A stretch of DNA of 64,000 bases from Lunularia cruciata (lineage: Eukaryota > Streptophyta > Marchantiopsida > Lunulariales > Lunulariaceae), in NCBI GenBank assembly GCA_948567375.1, contig OX419755.1, positions 4,345,001 through 4,409,000 on the forward strand, in the 5' to 3' direction. Positions 1 to 10,489 of the stretch are shown one piece after another. The position numbers and the translations under genes were made by a program. Positions within the stretch are counted from its first letter, which is position 1, and every line of letters begins with the position of its first letter. Below the pieces are notes generated by a model. The model was given only the letters and a program-made list of their open reading frames with translations. It was not told the DNA's origin and made no database searches.

Positions 1-1432
1 CCATCCGCCATGCCACTCTTGTTGCAGGACTGCTCCTATTGCTATGCTTTATGCATCTGTAGCCAACTTGATTGGTCATGTTGGATCAAACCACTTCAAG
101 ATTGGTGCATGTAGCAAGGCGGCTTTCAATTCTTGAAAGGCCAACTCTTGTGCAGTTCCCCATGTCCACTTCTTCCCTATGTCCATCTTTTGGGGCACGC
201 TATTCTTGAATGACCTTTATTTTATCTATCAATACTTGAATGCCCTCTGCACTTACTTTGTGTCCCAAGTAGTCTACTTCAGACTTGCCAAACTTGCACT
301 TTGAGATTTTGGCATACAATCAATTTTGTCTTAGAATCTGAGGACTTCTTGTAGATGTTGTTTGTGTTCCGTCATTGTGCTACTGTATACTAAGATATCA
401 TCCAAGAAGACGATAACAGACTTATCCAAGTATGGATGAAATATGTCATTCATTAGACTCATGAAAGTGGCAAGTGCATTGGTGAGGCCAAAAGGCATCA
501 CAAGATACTCAAAGTGGCCATACCTGGTTTGAAAGACAGTTTTGTACACATCCTCCTCTACAATTTGGATTTGATTGTAACCGCTCTGCAAGTCTAATTT
601 GGTGAAGTATCTCGCTCCATGGAGTTGATCAAATAGGTCATCCATGCGAGGTAAGGGGTATTTGTTCTTCATCGTTTGCTGATTGAGACCTCGGTAGTCA
701 ATACACATGCGCATTGTACCAGCTTTCTTCTTCACAAACAAGACAGGAGCCCCATATGGTGATATGCTAGGTTGGATGAACCCCTTCTACAGCATCTCCT
801 CAATTTAAGTCTTACACTCCTCCAATTCATGAGGTGATAGGCGATATAGGGCCTTACAAGGAGGTGTCTTCCCCGGGAATGTCTCAATTTTATGATCTAC
901 TCTCCTTTTTGGTGGTAATCTTGAGGGTAGGTCATCTCGAAAGACATCTTGAAATTCATCCATCATAGCCTTCAATTTCTTAGGAACTTGTCCATCGAGT
1001 TGTGCACTTTGGACTTCTCTTATTAGACCCATGAAACATCTATCGGTCTTACAGACAGTTGCCGTCCCTATGACATATAGAGGCAGATCCTGCTTGGGTG
1101 ATTTTTCTTTAACCCCAATGATTGACCATTGATGGGTTCTCACTACTTTCTTCCTCCAATCTATTGCTTCTTTGCCACTCAATTGCTTCTTGATATTCTT
1201 CTATAGAGAGTGTTACCCGTCTAGGTAGTGATTCAATCCTCTCTGTTTGCCCGTTAGGCAACTCTAATTTTTCACTCCTATCCCTCTCTGGATCCATTCC
1301 CAATCTTATTGCAATAGAGCGAGATAAGAAATTTTCTGTTGCTCTCGGATCGATTAATACTCTCACTTGATTGCCTTCTAGAACTCCATTCATGACAATC
1401 AATTGTGAGGTTGCCTTTCGGGATCTTTGCAC
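1..1432 (-). pseudogene. A1 pol remnant: protease, reverse transcriptase, RNase H start
   Basis: Protease lies at about 1432-1150, with LIDPRATENF where the catalytic D-S/T-G is expected. Reverse transcriptase follows from about 1110 to 330. It shows [46 protein letters not shown] and the catalytic [10 protein letters not shown]. RNase H begins at about 320 (APILKWFDP, ATDA, GAVLQQEW) and runs off the edge. Compared with element A3, the protease-RT junction near 1150 lacks a stretch containing ILGMQWIEHY and is frameshifted. Stops near 800 break the RT N-terminus. This is a dead gypsy polyprotein. Confidence 0.88.
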
Positions 1433-1549
1433 ATTACTCTTCTTCTTTCCCTCACTTCTCTTCTTCCTTATTGAGCTAGTAAGGCTACGAGGTACAATTA
1501 CTGGCGATCTTCATTTTCCAAAGTGATTTCCACCTCCTCCTCTTCAATG

Positions 1550-2658
1550 TGCCTCTCCATGTTGTTCAAAGATTGCCTATACGAAGGCCGAGGGCCTCTA
1601 GGGAACAAGTGCGACAGTTGGTAGATATGTGTCCAATACGACCACAATTCTTGAGTTCCTTCTCCTCGTGGGACTCCATTTCTTTGTTCTTCTACCCGTC
1701 TACACTCCCCTTGAAGCGATCGTGCTCCTCAATCTTGAAATCGTAGGTTGCCCAACTCCATTGGTACTGGTCCACCCATGTGTGGCATTTCTGCCCAATA
1801 ATGTTGAGGTGGAACTACTCCTTTGCCTCCACCCAATGCTCCTACTATTCTTTGTGCACAAGCAATGGCTTCAAATACCGTGTGAAGATTTTGCATCATG
1901 ACTTCTTGGCAAATCCGCTCCTTTAACCCTTGTTTGAAATTGTCGAGAGCCTCTATTGGACTCATATTGGTTATTGCAACTTGTAGATCCAAAAATGCCT
2001 CCACGTACTCTTGTATGTTATTTTCTTGTCTTAATCCCCATAGTTGGGTTCGAGCCATCTGCACAAAATCCACCAACTGGAAATTCTTTAGCAATCCTTC
2101 TTGCATTGCTGTCCACGTAACCATGTGTCCACGTGCTCTCCGCCAACATGGATCGTACCCAAGCATCATACCATGTGAGGGCTTTATCGGTCAAGTACCC
2201 ACATGCAAACATGCTTGCAACATGCTCTATGATCTCTATTGAGAACAATCTGAAATATAGATTCATTGTTAAGATCTAATTTTCCACTACTCCCATCATA
2301 CGCTGCCCCTTGTAAGGCTCGATGTTGTAGGTCTTCTTCATCCGGAGTAGCAATGTGGCTTCATCATTGATAGGGTTTGTAGGCATAGGTGCCTCTCCAA
2401 GTACTTCCGGCATAGGTATTGGGTTCTGAGACGGCTCTTCTTCTTGCATGGCTTGATCGCTCCTGAGGATTTGCACTTGACTTTGTAATATCTCCATGGT
2501 CATCCTAATCTCTTGAAATTCATTCAACATCCCTTGCATCAGCTCTTGCAATTGGGATCCATGGTTCTTGCAACACTCAATTGCTAATGTCTACTTCAAT
2601 ATAGAGTCAATATGATCACTCTGGACGGCACACAAACTATCAGAACTACCTTTGGACA
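1550..2658 (-). pseudogene. A1 gag remnant (capsid and zinc knuckle)
   Basis: A likely start is the ATG at 2658 (MSKGSSDSLC), which overlaps the end of the upstream ORF; an in-frame TAG follows after about 22 codons. Beyond it come a coiled, Gln/Met-rich N-terminus (2551-2276) and a capsid segment (2169-1729). The capsid contains YVEAFLDLQVAI, ALDNFKQGLKERI and FEAIACAQRIVGALGGG, typical of the retrotransposon gag family. A decayed CCHC knuckle (NCGRIGHISTNC) lies near 1650-1610. Frame changes near 2266 and 2020 separate the pieces. The protein would have packaged element RNA. Confidence 0.82.
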
Positions 2659-3023
2659 TCCGAAGCTATCACTCGTTGATAATACTCCTTGTTGAAATTC
2701 CTAACCATAAAATCTCTAAACATCACTTTTGGTCTCACTACATAATGGATTTCTACTTGAGTGTTGAAAGGGAGAGGATTTGGGACATTCACATCCATAT
2801 TACATAATAGAATGTAGATTGTCAAATCCCATTCTCTATCATATATCACCAAAGGTAGAATCATTAGGTTTGGTGAGTTCATCACCCTATCCATGAAATT
2901 TGTGCCAAAGTGATAAACTAGCGATTCCCTCATTTGCTCACACTGGATGTACATAACCTTGATGTGGAATGGATTTGAGAATGGAAAGCTAGGTGCAGGA
3001 AATTGTCCTCCCGGTGCATCCAT
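2646..3023 (-). CDS. Extra 125-codon ORF between the A1 primer site and gag
   Basis: This intact ORF starts MDAPGGQFPAPSFPF and ends VIASDVQR. It occupies the space between the primer-binding site (3159) and gag, and its stop overlaps the putative gag ATG by about 13 bases in another frame. I recognise no domain; the product has no clear signal peptide or membrane segment and is rich in aromatic and hydrophobic residues. A decayed copy sits at the same place in A2 (4503-4130), so it is a family trait and not a chance frame. It could be a leader-encoded accessory protein or captured host sequence. Confidence 0.6.
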   Translation of the reverse strand: MDAPGGQFPAPSFPFSNPFHIKVMYIQCEQMRESLVYHFGTNFMDRVMNSPNLMILPLVIYDREWDLTIYILLCNMDVNVPNPLPFNTQVEIHYVVRPKVMFRDFMVRNFNKEYYQRVIASDVQR

Positions 3024-3147
3024 CCTGTCTGCTCTCTAAAGTCCTTCCTAAGTCTAACAATTACTCTATGTTCACCTCAAATTACTCAGTTTTAGTAGTT
3101 CATGCTCTTCCAAGAGGGATGATCTACTCTCTTGGACTTAGACACTC

Positions 3148-3159
3148 GCTCTGATACCA
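3148..3159 (-). other. Primer-binding site of A1 (initiator Met tRNA)
   Basis: On the minus strand the sequence is TGGTATCAGAGC. It matches the complement of the 3' end of plant initiator methionine tRNA, the usual primer of plant LTR retrotransposons. It lies one base past the LTR end (ATTACA). Confidence 0.9.
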
Positions 3160-3160
3160 T

Positions 3161-3893
3161 TGTAATACTCCAAGGACAAGAGAGAAAATACAAATTACAC
3201 ACTCAACATTTGGTGCTCCAAAGGAGCACCTTCTCTTTATTATATAGACAAAGAGGATCTCCTCCAAGGAAGCTCCACCATAGGATAAGGCACACAGATA
3301 GGTGACATGTCATCAAGCTCCACCCTTGGATTACTTACTTGGATGGGTGACATGTCGGTCTAGGTCCTATTTGGTTAGTTAAACAGGCTTTGATCAGAGG
3401 AAATCTTTTAGAGAATCTTCCTATAGGAGTCTCAAAATCACCTAAGGTACCATTGGAAAGCTTTTGACTAGACAAACCAGGGGGAGGGAAGGCCAACCTT
3501 TTTTCCATGGGGAGGGGGGGAGGGTTTTGCATATTTTTGAGGCCTAATTCATCCATTTAGGCCTCCAAAATTGCCTTCAAAGATTTTAGGCATATTTTGG
3601 TTCGTACTCTATTAGTAGAAGTCCCCTTTTGGTGATACCTCTTTCTGATCTGTTTAGTCCATCATGTGTAACATCCTTCCAGATGTTACTAAACCAATTC
3701 TCACCTTTAAATCATATGTCTAGCTATTGGTTCTAAGGTTCTCTAGTCTATTTTGGTTTCTGCTCTATTAGTAAAAGTACTCTTTTGGTGATACTTCTAT
3801 TTGATCTATTTTGATGACCATCTATAACATCATTCTAGATGTTACAAAACCAAATTTCACATCTAGATCATATGGCTAGCTCATGGTATTATA
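3161..3893 (-). repeat. 5' LTR of A1 (family A, 733 bp)
   Basis: The LTR reads inward-to-outward on the plus strand from TGTAATACTCC to GGTATTATA, a mutated form of the family ending TATTACA. The ends are imperfect TG...CA. On the minus strand a TATA box (CTATATAATA) near 3245-3235 is followed by AAGAGAAGGTGCTCC, the likely start of R. Only the 5' LTR is in the window. Confidence 0.88.
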
Positions 3894-4152
3894 ATATTGG
3901 GCTTTGAGACGGTTCCTCTTCTTGCATTGTTTGATTATTCTTGAGGGTTTGTACTTGATTTTGTAATGCCTCCATGGTCATCTTGATTTCTCAAAACTCG
4001 TTCAACATCCCCTACATTTGTTGCATCAACTCCTACAATTACGGATCCATGATTCCTACACACGATCAATGTTCACTTGCTACTTCCTACTTCAATGTAG
4101 AGTTAGAATGATCACGCGGGAGGGTGCACAAACTATGGGGATCAAAGGCCAT
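3894..4152 (-). pseudogene. A2 gag N-terminal fragment
   Basis: It starts at the ATG at 4152 (MAFDPHSLC), which aligns with the gag start of A1. The same in-frame TAG after ...LK is present as in A1. The rest is broken by further stops and is cut at 3894 by the A1 insertion. Confidence 0.6.
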
Positions 4153-4503
4153 CACTCGTTGATTATATTCCTCACCAAAATTGTGGACTACAAAATCCCT
4201 AGACATCACTTTTGGTCTAACTACATAATGGATTTCTACTTGCATGTTGAAAGGTTGAGGATTCAGTACATTCAGATCCATAACATCATAATAAAATGTA
4301 GATTGTCAAATTCCACTCTGTGTCATATACCACCACAGGTAGAATCACTAGGTTTGGTGATATTATCACTCTATTCATGAATTCTGCTCCATAGTGATAA
4401 AGTAGTGATACTCTCATTTGCTCACGCTGGATGTACATAATCTTGATGTGGAATGGATTTAAGAATGAAAAGTTAGGTGCAAGAAATTATCTTCTCGGTG
4501 CAT
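4130..4503 (-). pseudogene. A2 copy of the pre-gag ORF, decayed
   Basis: The minus-strand frame from 4503 begins MDAPRR and continues with NPFHIKIMYIQREQMR and ISPNLVILPVVVYD, matching the 125-codon ORF of A1 in order and position. Stops and a frameshift break it near 4490 and 4290; the frame 4281-4087 (QVEIHYVVRPKVMSRDF) is its C-terminal half. No function is recognised. Confidence 0.65.
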
Positions 4504-4634
4504 CCATCCCATCTGCTCTCTAAAGCCCTTCCCAAGTCTAGTAATTGCACTATGTTCTCCACCTCAAATTACTCAATTTTAGTTGCTTGTGCTCTTCCAA
4601 GAGGAGTGATCCACTCTCTTGGATTAAAACACCC

Positions 4635-4646
4635 ACTTTGATACCA
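4635..4646 (-). other. Primer-binding site of A2, degraded
   Basis: The minus strand reads TGGTATCAAAGT, two changes from the initiator-Met match seen in A1. It is one base from the LTR end. Confidence 0.75.
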
Positions 4647-4647
4647 T

Positions 4648-5385
4648 TGTAATACTTTGAGGACAAGAGAACTCTTTGAGAGAGAAAACATAGATCACGC
4701 ACTCAATCCTTTGATGCCCCAAAGGAGCACCTTCTCTTTATTATATAGGAAAGAGGATCCCCTCAAAGGAAGCTCCACCCTTGGATTAGATATATGGATT
4801 GGTGAATGGTAAGTGAGTTCCATCCTTGGATTAGTTGTTTGGATGGGATATCAGTCCTTGTCCTATCTAGTTGGTCAAATGAGTTTGATTGAAGGGAATC
4901 TTTAGGGAATCTTCTTGTAGGAAGCTTAGAATCGCATGGGTAAGGTACCATTGGAAAGCTCTTGATGAGACAAATCATGGGGGAGAAGATAAGCCTCTCA
5001 CCTATTGCGGGAGATGATTCTGTCCATTTTTGAGGCCTAATTCATCCATTTAGGCCTCCAAAAATGACTTTAAAGTTTTTAGGCTATTTTGACTTTTGCA
5101 CTATTAGTATAAGTGCTCTTTGGGTGATACCTCTATCTGATCTGTGTTCTCCATCACGTGTAACATCTTTCCAGATGTCACCACCCTAACGTTTACCTTT
5201 AGATTATATGCTTAGTTATTGATTCTAAAGTTTCCAAGCATGTTTTGGTTTTTGGCCTATTAGTAAAAGTATTTTTTGGTGATACCTCTAGCTTATCTAC
5301 TAAGTCAATCATGTATAACATCATTCCTGATGTTACCAAACCAAATTTCATCTTTAGATCATCTATCTATGCTATTGGTATTACA
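4648..5385 (-). repeat. 5' LTR of A2 (family A, 738 bp)
   Basis: It runs from TGTAATACTTTGAGG to GCTATTGGTATTACA on the plus strand, with perfect TG...CA ends. It contains the same TATA/R region (TTATTATATAGG near 4737-4750) and the conserved AGGCCTAATTCATCC block. The immediate outer neighbour (ACATGAAGGCC) is gag sequence of A3, which dates A2 as younger than A3. Confidence 0.88.
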
Positions 5386-5870
5386 ACATGAAGGCCTTTC
5401 TTGATCTGCAAGTTGCAATAACCGGCATGAGCCCAATGGAGGCACTAGACAATTTCAAACAAGGGTTGAAGGAGCGGATTCACCAAGAAGTTATGGTACA
5501 AAATCCTTGTACTATATTTGAGGCCATTGCTTGCACTTAGAGAATAGTTAGGGCACTTGGAGGAGGTGAAAGAGTAGTTCCATCTCAACATTATTGGGCT
5601 GAAAATGCCATATGTCGGTCGACCAATTCCTATGGAATTGCGTAACCTTTGGTTTTGAGACCAAGGAACACAACCACTCCAAGGAAAATGAGGACGAGTG
5701 GAAGAACAGAGAGAGGGAGTTGCATGCGGAGAAGGACCTCAAGGCAAACAATGTTGTTACAATTGTGGCCGTATTGGGCATATATCCATCAATTGTTGTG
5801 CTTGTTTTCTAAAAGGCTCCCAGCCTCCATATAGGCAATCTCTAAACAGCATGGAGAGATGAACTAAAGA
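5386..5870 (+). pseudogene. A3 gag remnant with intact CCHC knuckle
   Basis: The capsid end shows AFLDLQVAITGMSP, ALDNFKQGLKERI and ERVVPSQHYWAE, nearly identical in wording to A1. Around 5746-5790 one frame encodes CYNCGRIGHISINC, a complete C-x2-C-x4-H-x4-C zinc knuckle. A stop near 5540 and frame changes near 5600 show decay. The upstream half is not in the window because A2 is inserted here. Confidence 0.8.
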
Positions 5871-5994
5871 GGAGGATGAAGAAATCACCCCAAAAAATAA
5901 AGAAAATATACCTTGTGGCCTTACTAACTCAATTGGGAAGTGGAAAGGTGAGGAGAGGAAGCATACAAGTGCACAAAGATCCAGAAAGGCAAAC

Positions 5995-6768
5995 TCACAA
6001 TTGATTGTTGTGAATGGAGTCCTAGAAGGCAATTAAGTGAGAGTATTGATAGATCTTGGAACAATAGAGAATTTCTTGTCTTGCTTTGTTACACTGAGAT
6101 TGGGGAAGAATCTAGAGAAGGATGATAGTGAAGAAGGCAAGTTATCTAATGGATAGACAAAGAGGATTGAGGTATTACCTAAAAAAGTAACATTCTCTAT
6201 AGGAGAATATCAAGAAACAATTGAGTGGTGAGTGATATAATTAGCTCATCATGATGCAATCTTAGGCATGCAATGGATAGAGCACTACAATCCCACAATT
6301 GATTGGAGAAAGAAAGTAGTGAGAACTCACCAATGGAAGACTATTGGAGTTAAAGATAGAGCACACAAGCAAGAAGTACCTCTTTGTCATAGGGAAAACA
6401 ACAATCTATAATACAGATAGATGTTTCATGGGTCTAATAAGGGAAGTCCAAAGTGCACAACTTGACATACAAGTTCTTGAGAAATTGAAAGATGTGGTTA
6501 ATGAGTTCCAAGATGTCTTCCCGATTGATCTTCCATCAAGATTACCACCAGAAAGGAGAGTAGACCATAAAATCAAGATAATTCTTGTGAAGACACCTCC
6601 TTTTAATGCCCCATACCATCTATCACCTCATGAGTTGGAGGAGTGTAAGGCTCAAATTGAAATATGCTATAGAAAGGATTTATCCAATCTAATATATCAC
6701 CATATGGGGCTCCTATCTTGTTTGTAAAGAAAAAGGATGGTATAATGCGCATGTGCATTGACTATTGG
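5995..6768 (+). pseudogene. A3 protease and N-terminal RT remnant
   Basis: The protease part reads SQLIVVNGVLEGN, VLIDLGTIENF and ILGMQWIEHYNPTIDW, with the active-site D-S-G changed to D-L-G. RT linker text follows: CFMGLIREVQSAQLD, DLPSRLPPERRVDHKI and LSPHELEECK. The RT then reaches [14 protein letters not shown], where B1 is inserted. Stops occur near 6032, 6156, 6230 and 6760. Confidence 0.82.
6764..6768 (+). repeat. Target-site duplication of B1, left copy (ATTGG)
   Basis: ATTGG here and at 13093-13097 exactly flanks B1. In the rebuilt target it falls inside the codons for Y-W of the A3 reverse transcriptase. Confidence 0.9.
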
Positions 6769-7181
6769 TTTAACAATATTGAGTTTAGCAACAAGTTAGT
6801 TAGGGCTAACAAAGTAGTGAATAGGCCATATCAGTCTATAATATTCTAGAAGTATTTAGGAAGCTTCTTGGGAAGCTTCTTTCTTAGCTTAGTTTGCATC
6901 CCAAGTAAGTAGCTTCTAGATGGAAGCTTTTAGAAGCTTCAAACTGACTTAGCTTGCAAGCCAAGTAGATGGTTTCTTGGGAAGCTTCTCGGTTAATTTG
7001 GCTTGCACTCCAAGAAAGTGGCTCAAGGAAGCTTCTTTAAGAAGCATCTCAAGAGCCTTGTATGCTCCTTATAAATACCAACACTAAAGCTCATGCTAAG
7101 CATTTGGAGTTTTCTTGTATTCAAATGTCCCAATGTGATCTTCCATTCTCCTATTTCTCTCCTTGGTCTTGGTCTTTTATA
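6769..7181 (+). repeat. 5' LTR of B1 (family B, 413 bp)
   Basis: It starts TTTAACAATATTGAG (family consensus TGTAACAATATGGAG) and ends GGTCTTTTATA (consensus TTTTACA), so both ends are mutated. It holds five copies of the palindrome GAAGCTTC and a TATA-like box (CTTATAAATACC) at 7069-7080. Confidence 0.88.
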
Positions 7182-7182
7182 T

Positions 7183-7194
7183 TGGTATCATAGT
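7183..7194 (+). other. Primer-binding site of B1
   Basis: TGGTATCATAGT follows the LTR. The first eight bases match the initiator-Met primer consensus TGGTATCAGAGC; the tail has drifted. Confidence 0.7.
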
Positions 7195-7444
7195 AAGAAT
7201 GGGATAGATGGAATTTATGGACCACCAAACCATTGGGATTTTTGTGTCCGAGTACTACCCAAGTATCATTTCATACAATTCATCACCTCATGCTCTGGAC
7301 AAGATTTTTTGCACATGATCACCATATTTGAGGAACCCTTGGTGCTTCCGATAGTAACTTATGGAGAACGGTGGACATACTTCTTCTATGTGTTGATCTA
7401 TGTGTTAATTAGATAGATTAGGGATGGCATGATATAGTAGCAAC

Positions 7445-8365
7445 CATGGCGGCAATGCATGAGGTCATCATTGCTATGCAGTAACAAATTGAGCACCTCA
7501 TTCAATTATTGAATGAACAAGATCATCGACGATAAGAGCACGTAGAGAAGGTACCAATTCAAGAAGGAGAAGATCAAATCCAATTCCCTAAACCCAAGTT
7601 ATTCAAAGGCAAGAATCTCCCAAATATAGTGGAGAATTTTGTGTTTGACTGTGAATGTGATGTTGAAACTACCAATCTTCAAGATAAGCAAAAATAGATT
7701 CTCTTGGCTTCTAGCCAATTGGATGGAGTAGCAAAGCTATTGTGGCAATTTTGAGTTGAGCAAGCTGAATGGAAAATTGTTGCACCAATCTTGACATGGG
7801 CAGAATTCAAAAGTACAATAATTAGTTGATTCCAAGCTATAAGTACCACACGAGCTGCATAGGATAGGTTGGCAGAGTTGAAATAGGTTGGCTCTGTAAG
7901 AAGTTACACGTAATTCTAGAACACCATCATGCAAATTCCAAATATATTAGAAGTTGAAGCTCTAGATCAATTTTTGAGGAGCTTGAAGTCAAGAACCAAA
8001 TTAGAGGTAACCCATGCAAGAGCCACAACACTTGGAGGAAGCCATGCGGTTGGCCAAACATTTTGATTCCTTGGTTGCAACAACTTGGTCTTGACCTGGA
8101 CCTCCATAGAACTTACCAATACACTACACATGAATGGAGGAGCCAACACCAATGGAGATTAATGTCATTCAATGGAGACCACTTGGCATTACATATAGAG
8201 AAAAATTGTGACAAAATGGTGGTTGCTTTTATTGTTGCCAATTGAGACATCACATCGTTGAATGTCCACTCAAGAATGGGCAACCTCAACAAGTTGCTCA
8301 AATGGAGTTTGTAGAACAAAATGATTAGGGAAACAAGGAATCCTAGTAGGAGATTTTGAGCCATA
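7445..8365 (+). pseudogene. B1 gag remnant
   Basis: The frame from the ATG at 7445 begins MAAMHEVIIAMQ. It reads through several stops to QFPKPKLFKGKNLPN, ENFVFDCECDVET, ILLASSQLDGVAKL and APILTWAEFKS, a retrotransposon gag capsid. The zinc knuckle expected near 8215-8260 is ruined (compare B4 at 62128). It should have encoded the virus-like particle protein. Confidence 0.78.
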
Positions 8366-8375
8366 TACTAGGAGC

Positions 8376-8768
8376 TTGATTAGTTCCAATAGGATTGAAG
8401 GCTTGACCTATGCAAGTTTGCTTCGCTTGCAAGATACAATATCTAATTGGGGTTGTAGGATTTTGGTTGATTCTAGAAGTTTAGAGAATAGTATGTCTAT
8501 GCAAGTAGCAAAGGAATTGGGTATTCCTATCAAACCATTAATTAGAAGTAGATTAATGATGACGGATGGTAGAAACGGTTTTACATTCCGTATCTCACAT
8601 CCTATTACCTTCAAGATTGGGAAGGAGTATTTGGAGTGTATGAGGTTTGTAGTGGCACCTCTACCTTATGATGTAATTTTAGGAATACCTTGGCTTCAAC
8701 ATCATAAGGTTCAATTTGATTGGACCCAACAACAAATTCAAGTACAACACCAAGGTAAGAATTTCTAA
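8376..8768 (+). pseudogene. B1 aspartic protease
   Basis: This open 130-codon frame carries a retropepsin-like fold: CRILVDSRSLENSMSMQ at the active site, SRLMMTDGRNGFTF for the flap region, and LPYDVILGIPWLQHHKVQF for the second conserved strand (I-L-G-x-P-W-L). The catalytic D-S-G-S is changed to D-S-R-S, which should abolish activity. B4 has the same change. In life it would cut the Gag-Pol polyprotein. Confidence 0.8.
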
Positions 8769-9059
8769 TTAGGTTGTTTGGCATCTCTAAGTAAGACACC
8801 TAAGAATAGTGAGTCCTAAGATGGGATGTTTTTCAAGAGGGTAGCCATAGAGCAAGCCTTGAAGGGAGATGAGACTTGAGATGGGAAGTTTACCATGAAT
8901 GCAGCCATGGAGCAAGCTTTGAAGAGAGATGAATCCCTAGATGAGAAGTTTGTTAGTGAAGAAGCCATAGAGCAAGCTTTGGAGGAAGATAAGTTTATTT
9001 TTGTAGTGTAGATCAAGCCGATTGCACAAAGACAATCTAAGGAAGGTCAAGAGCCTCAT

Positions 9060-10480
9060 GAAGCAATGGTTGATTAGATAGTTAAGGAGTTTGTGGACAT
9101 GTTTCCGGATGATCTACCAAAGGGATTACCCTTTGATCATGGTATGCCTTTCAAGATTGAGTTATTGCCAAGGAGTACTCTAGTGAGTAGACCAATCTAT
9201 TGGCTCTCACCAAAGGAGTTGAAAGAGTTGGGAACAACACTTACCGAGTTGTTGGAGAAGAATTTCATACAACATAATACCTCTCCTTGGAGAGCACCGG
9301 TACTATTCATTCTAAAGAAGCATGGAGGACTTCATTTTTTTATTGGTTACAGTGGGCTCAATAAGCAAACAATGAAGAATGCATATCCCTTGCCTCGTAT
9401 TGATTACTTGCTTGACCAATTGAGTGGAGTACGATACTTCTCCAAGTTGGATCTTTGTAGTGGCTATTGGCAAATCCCCATTGATAGGGAGGATATGCAA
9501 AAGATTACCTTTTACACAAGGTATGGACATTTTGAGTGGAGAGTTCTACGTTTTAGACTCATTAATGCTCCAACAGTCTTCATGAACCAAATGCATCAGG
9601 TGTTGGATGGACGATTGGATGGATTATTGGATTGGCATATGGTGGTGTTCTTGGATGATATCTTAATTTATAGCAAGATAGAGATAGAACACAAATCACA
9701 TGTAAGAAGTCTTAAGACAACTATGATAGTGGAAATTTTATTGCAAGAAGTCAAAGTGTGCCTTTTGGCAAAAGGAAGTTATCTTCTTGGGTCACAAGAT
9801 GGAAGAGGAGAAAATCAAGGCCATTATTGATTGGCCTACTCTAATGGATACTACAAAAGTATGGGCATTTAATGAATTGGCCAGTTTTTTTCTGACGGTT
9901 TGTCCATTATTATGCTCATGTGGCTGCACCATTGACTAACCTCTTGTGAAAGAACTCGAGCTTTTAGTGGACCACCAAGCATGAAGATGTATTCTAGAAG
10001 TTGAAACATATGGTGTCTTCAAGACCCATTCTTCAACCATATGATCCTCACCTACCTTGTGTGGTTGATTTTGATGCTTCTAACTTTTCAATTGGAGCCG
10101 TATTGTTGTAAGAATTCCCAAATAGATTGCATCCCATTGCCTTTGTGTCTTGCCAACTAAATACAACTGAAAGAAATTACTCTGATCAAGATTATGAACA
10201 ACTTGCAATGGTATATGCCACCAAGGTATGGAGACATTACCTCTTGGGGAAACAAGTGATCATGTGAACAGATCAAAACCATTGTTGTAGACCTTACACT
10301 TGGAGCACATGAAGAGTCAACATCATTGATGGGAGGAGCAACTCAAATTTTTTGACATCAAACTTGAGTATAAACCAGGTTGATTCCATGTCATCCCTGA
10401 TGCTTTATCACAATGACCTAATTTGAAGTCTCTTCCTCTCATCACGATGACAATTATGATGGTGTCAATTGACTCTAAGG
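9060..10480 (+). pseudogene. B1 reverse transcriptase and RNase H
   Basis: RT spans about 9093-9830 in one open frame: [60 protein letters not shown] and the polymerase motif VVFLDDILIYSK. A shift near 9700 ends the frame. RNase H follows with PCVVDFDASNFSIGAVL, HPIAFVSCQLNTTERNYS and ATKVWRHYLLGKQV at about 10060-10260, broken by stops. Confidence 0.85.
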
Positions 10481-10489
10481 TCCAAAACA

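Larger units (their letters stand above)
1..3893 (-). mobile_element. Family A Ty3/gypsy element A1, 5' part, runs off left edge
   Basis: Read on the minus strand this element runs LTR (3893-3161), primer-binding site, an extra ORF (3023-2646), gag (about 2658-1550), protease, reverse transcriptase and the start of RNase H at the left edge. The PR-RT-RH order is that of Ty3/gypsy. It is inserted in the gag of a second minus-strand element, A2: gag-like sequence resumes at 3894. Stops and frameshifts interrupt gag and pol, so it is not autonomous. The other end and the second target-site copy are outside the window. Confidence 0.9.
3894..5385 (-). mobile_element. Family A element A2, 5' end, split by A1
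   Basis: On the minus strand this holds a 5' LTR (5385-4648), a primer site, a decayed copy of the pre-gag ORF and the first part of gag. It stops at 3894, where A1 is inserted. The broken gag text (CTTTGAGACGGTTCC on the plus strand) corresponds to 2420-2440 of A1. The rest of A2 must lie left of A1, outside the window. On its outer side A2 abuts the gag of plus-strand element A3, so it is itself an insertion. Confidence 0.82.

Noticed and set aside
1549-2242. Plus-strand frames opposite gag of A1
   Set aside because: Shadows of the minus-strand gag; no conserved motif.
7093-7416. 107-codon plus frame
   Set aside because: It spans the LTR end, primer site and leader of B1, so it cannot be a natural gene.
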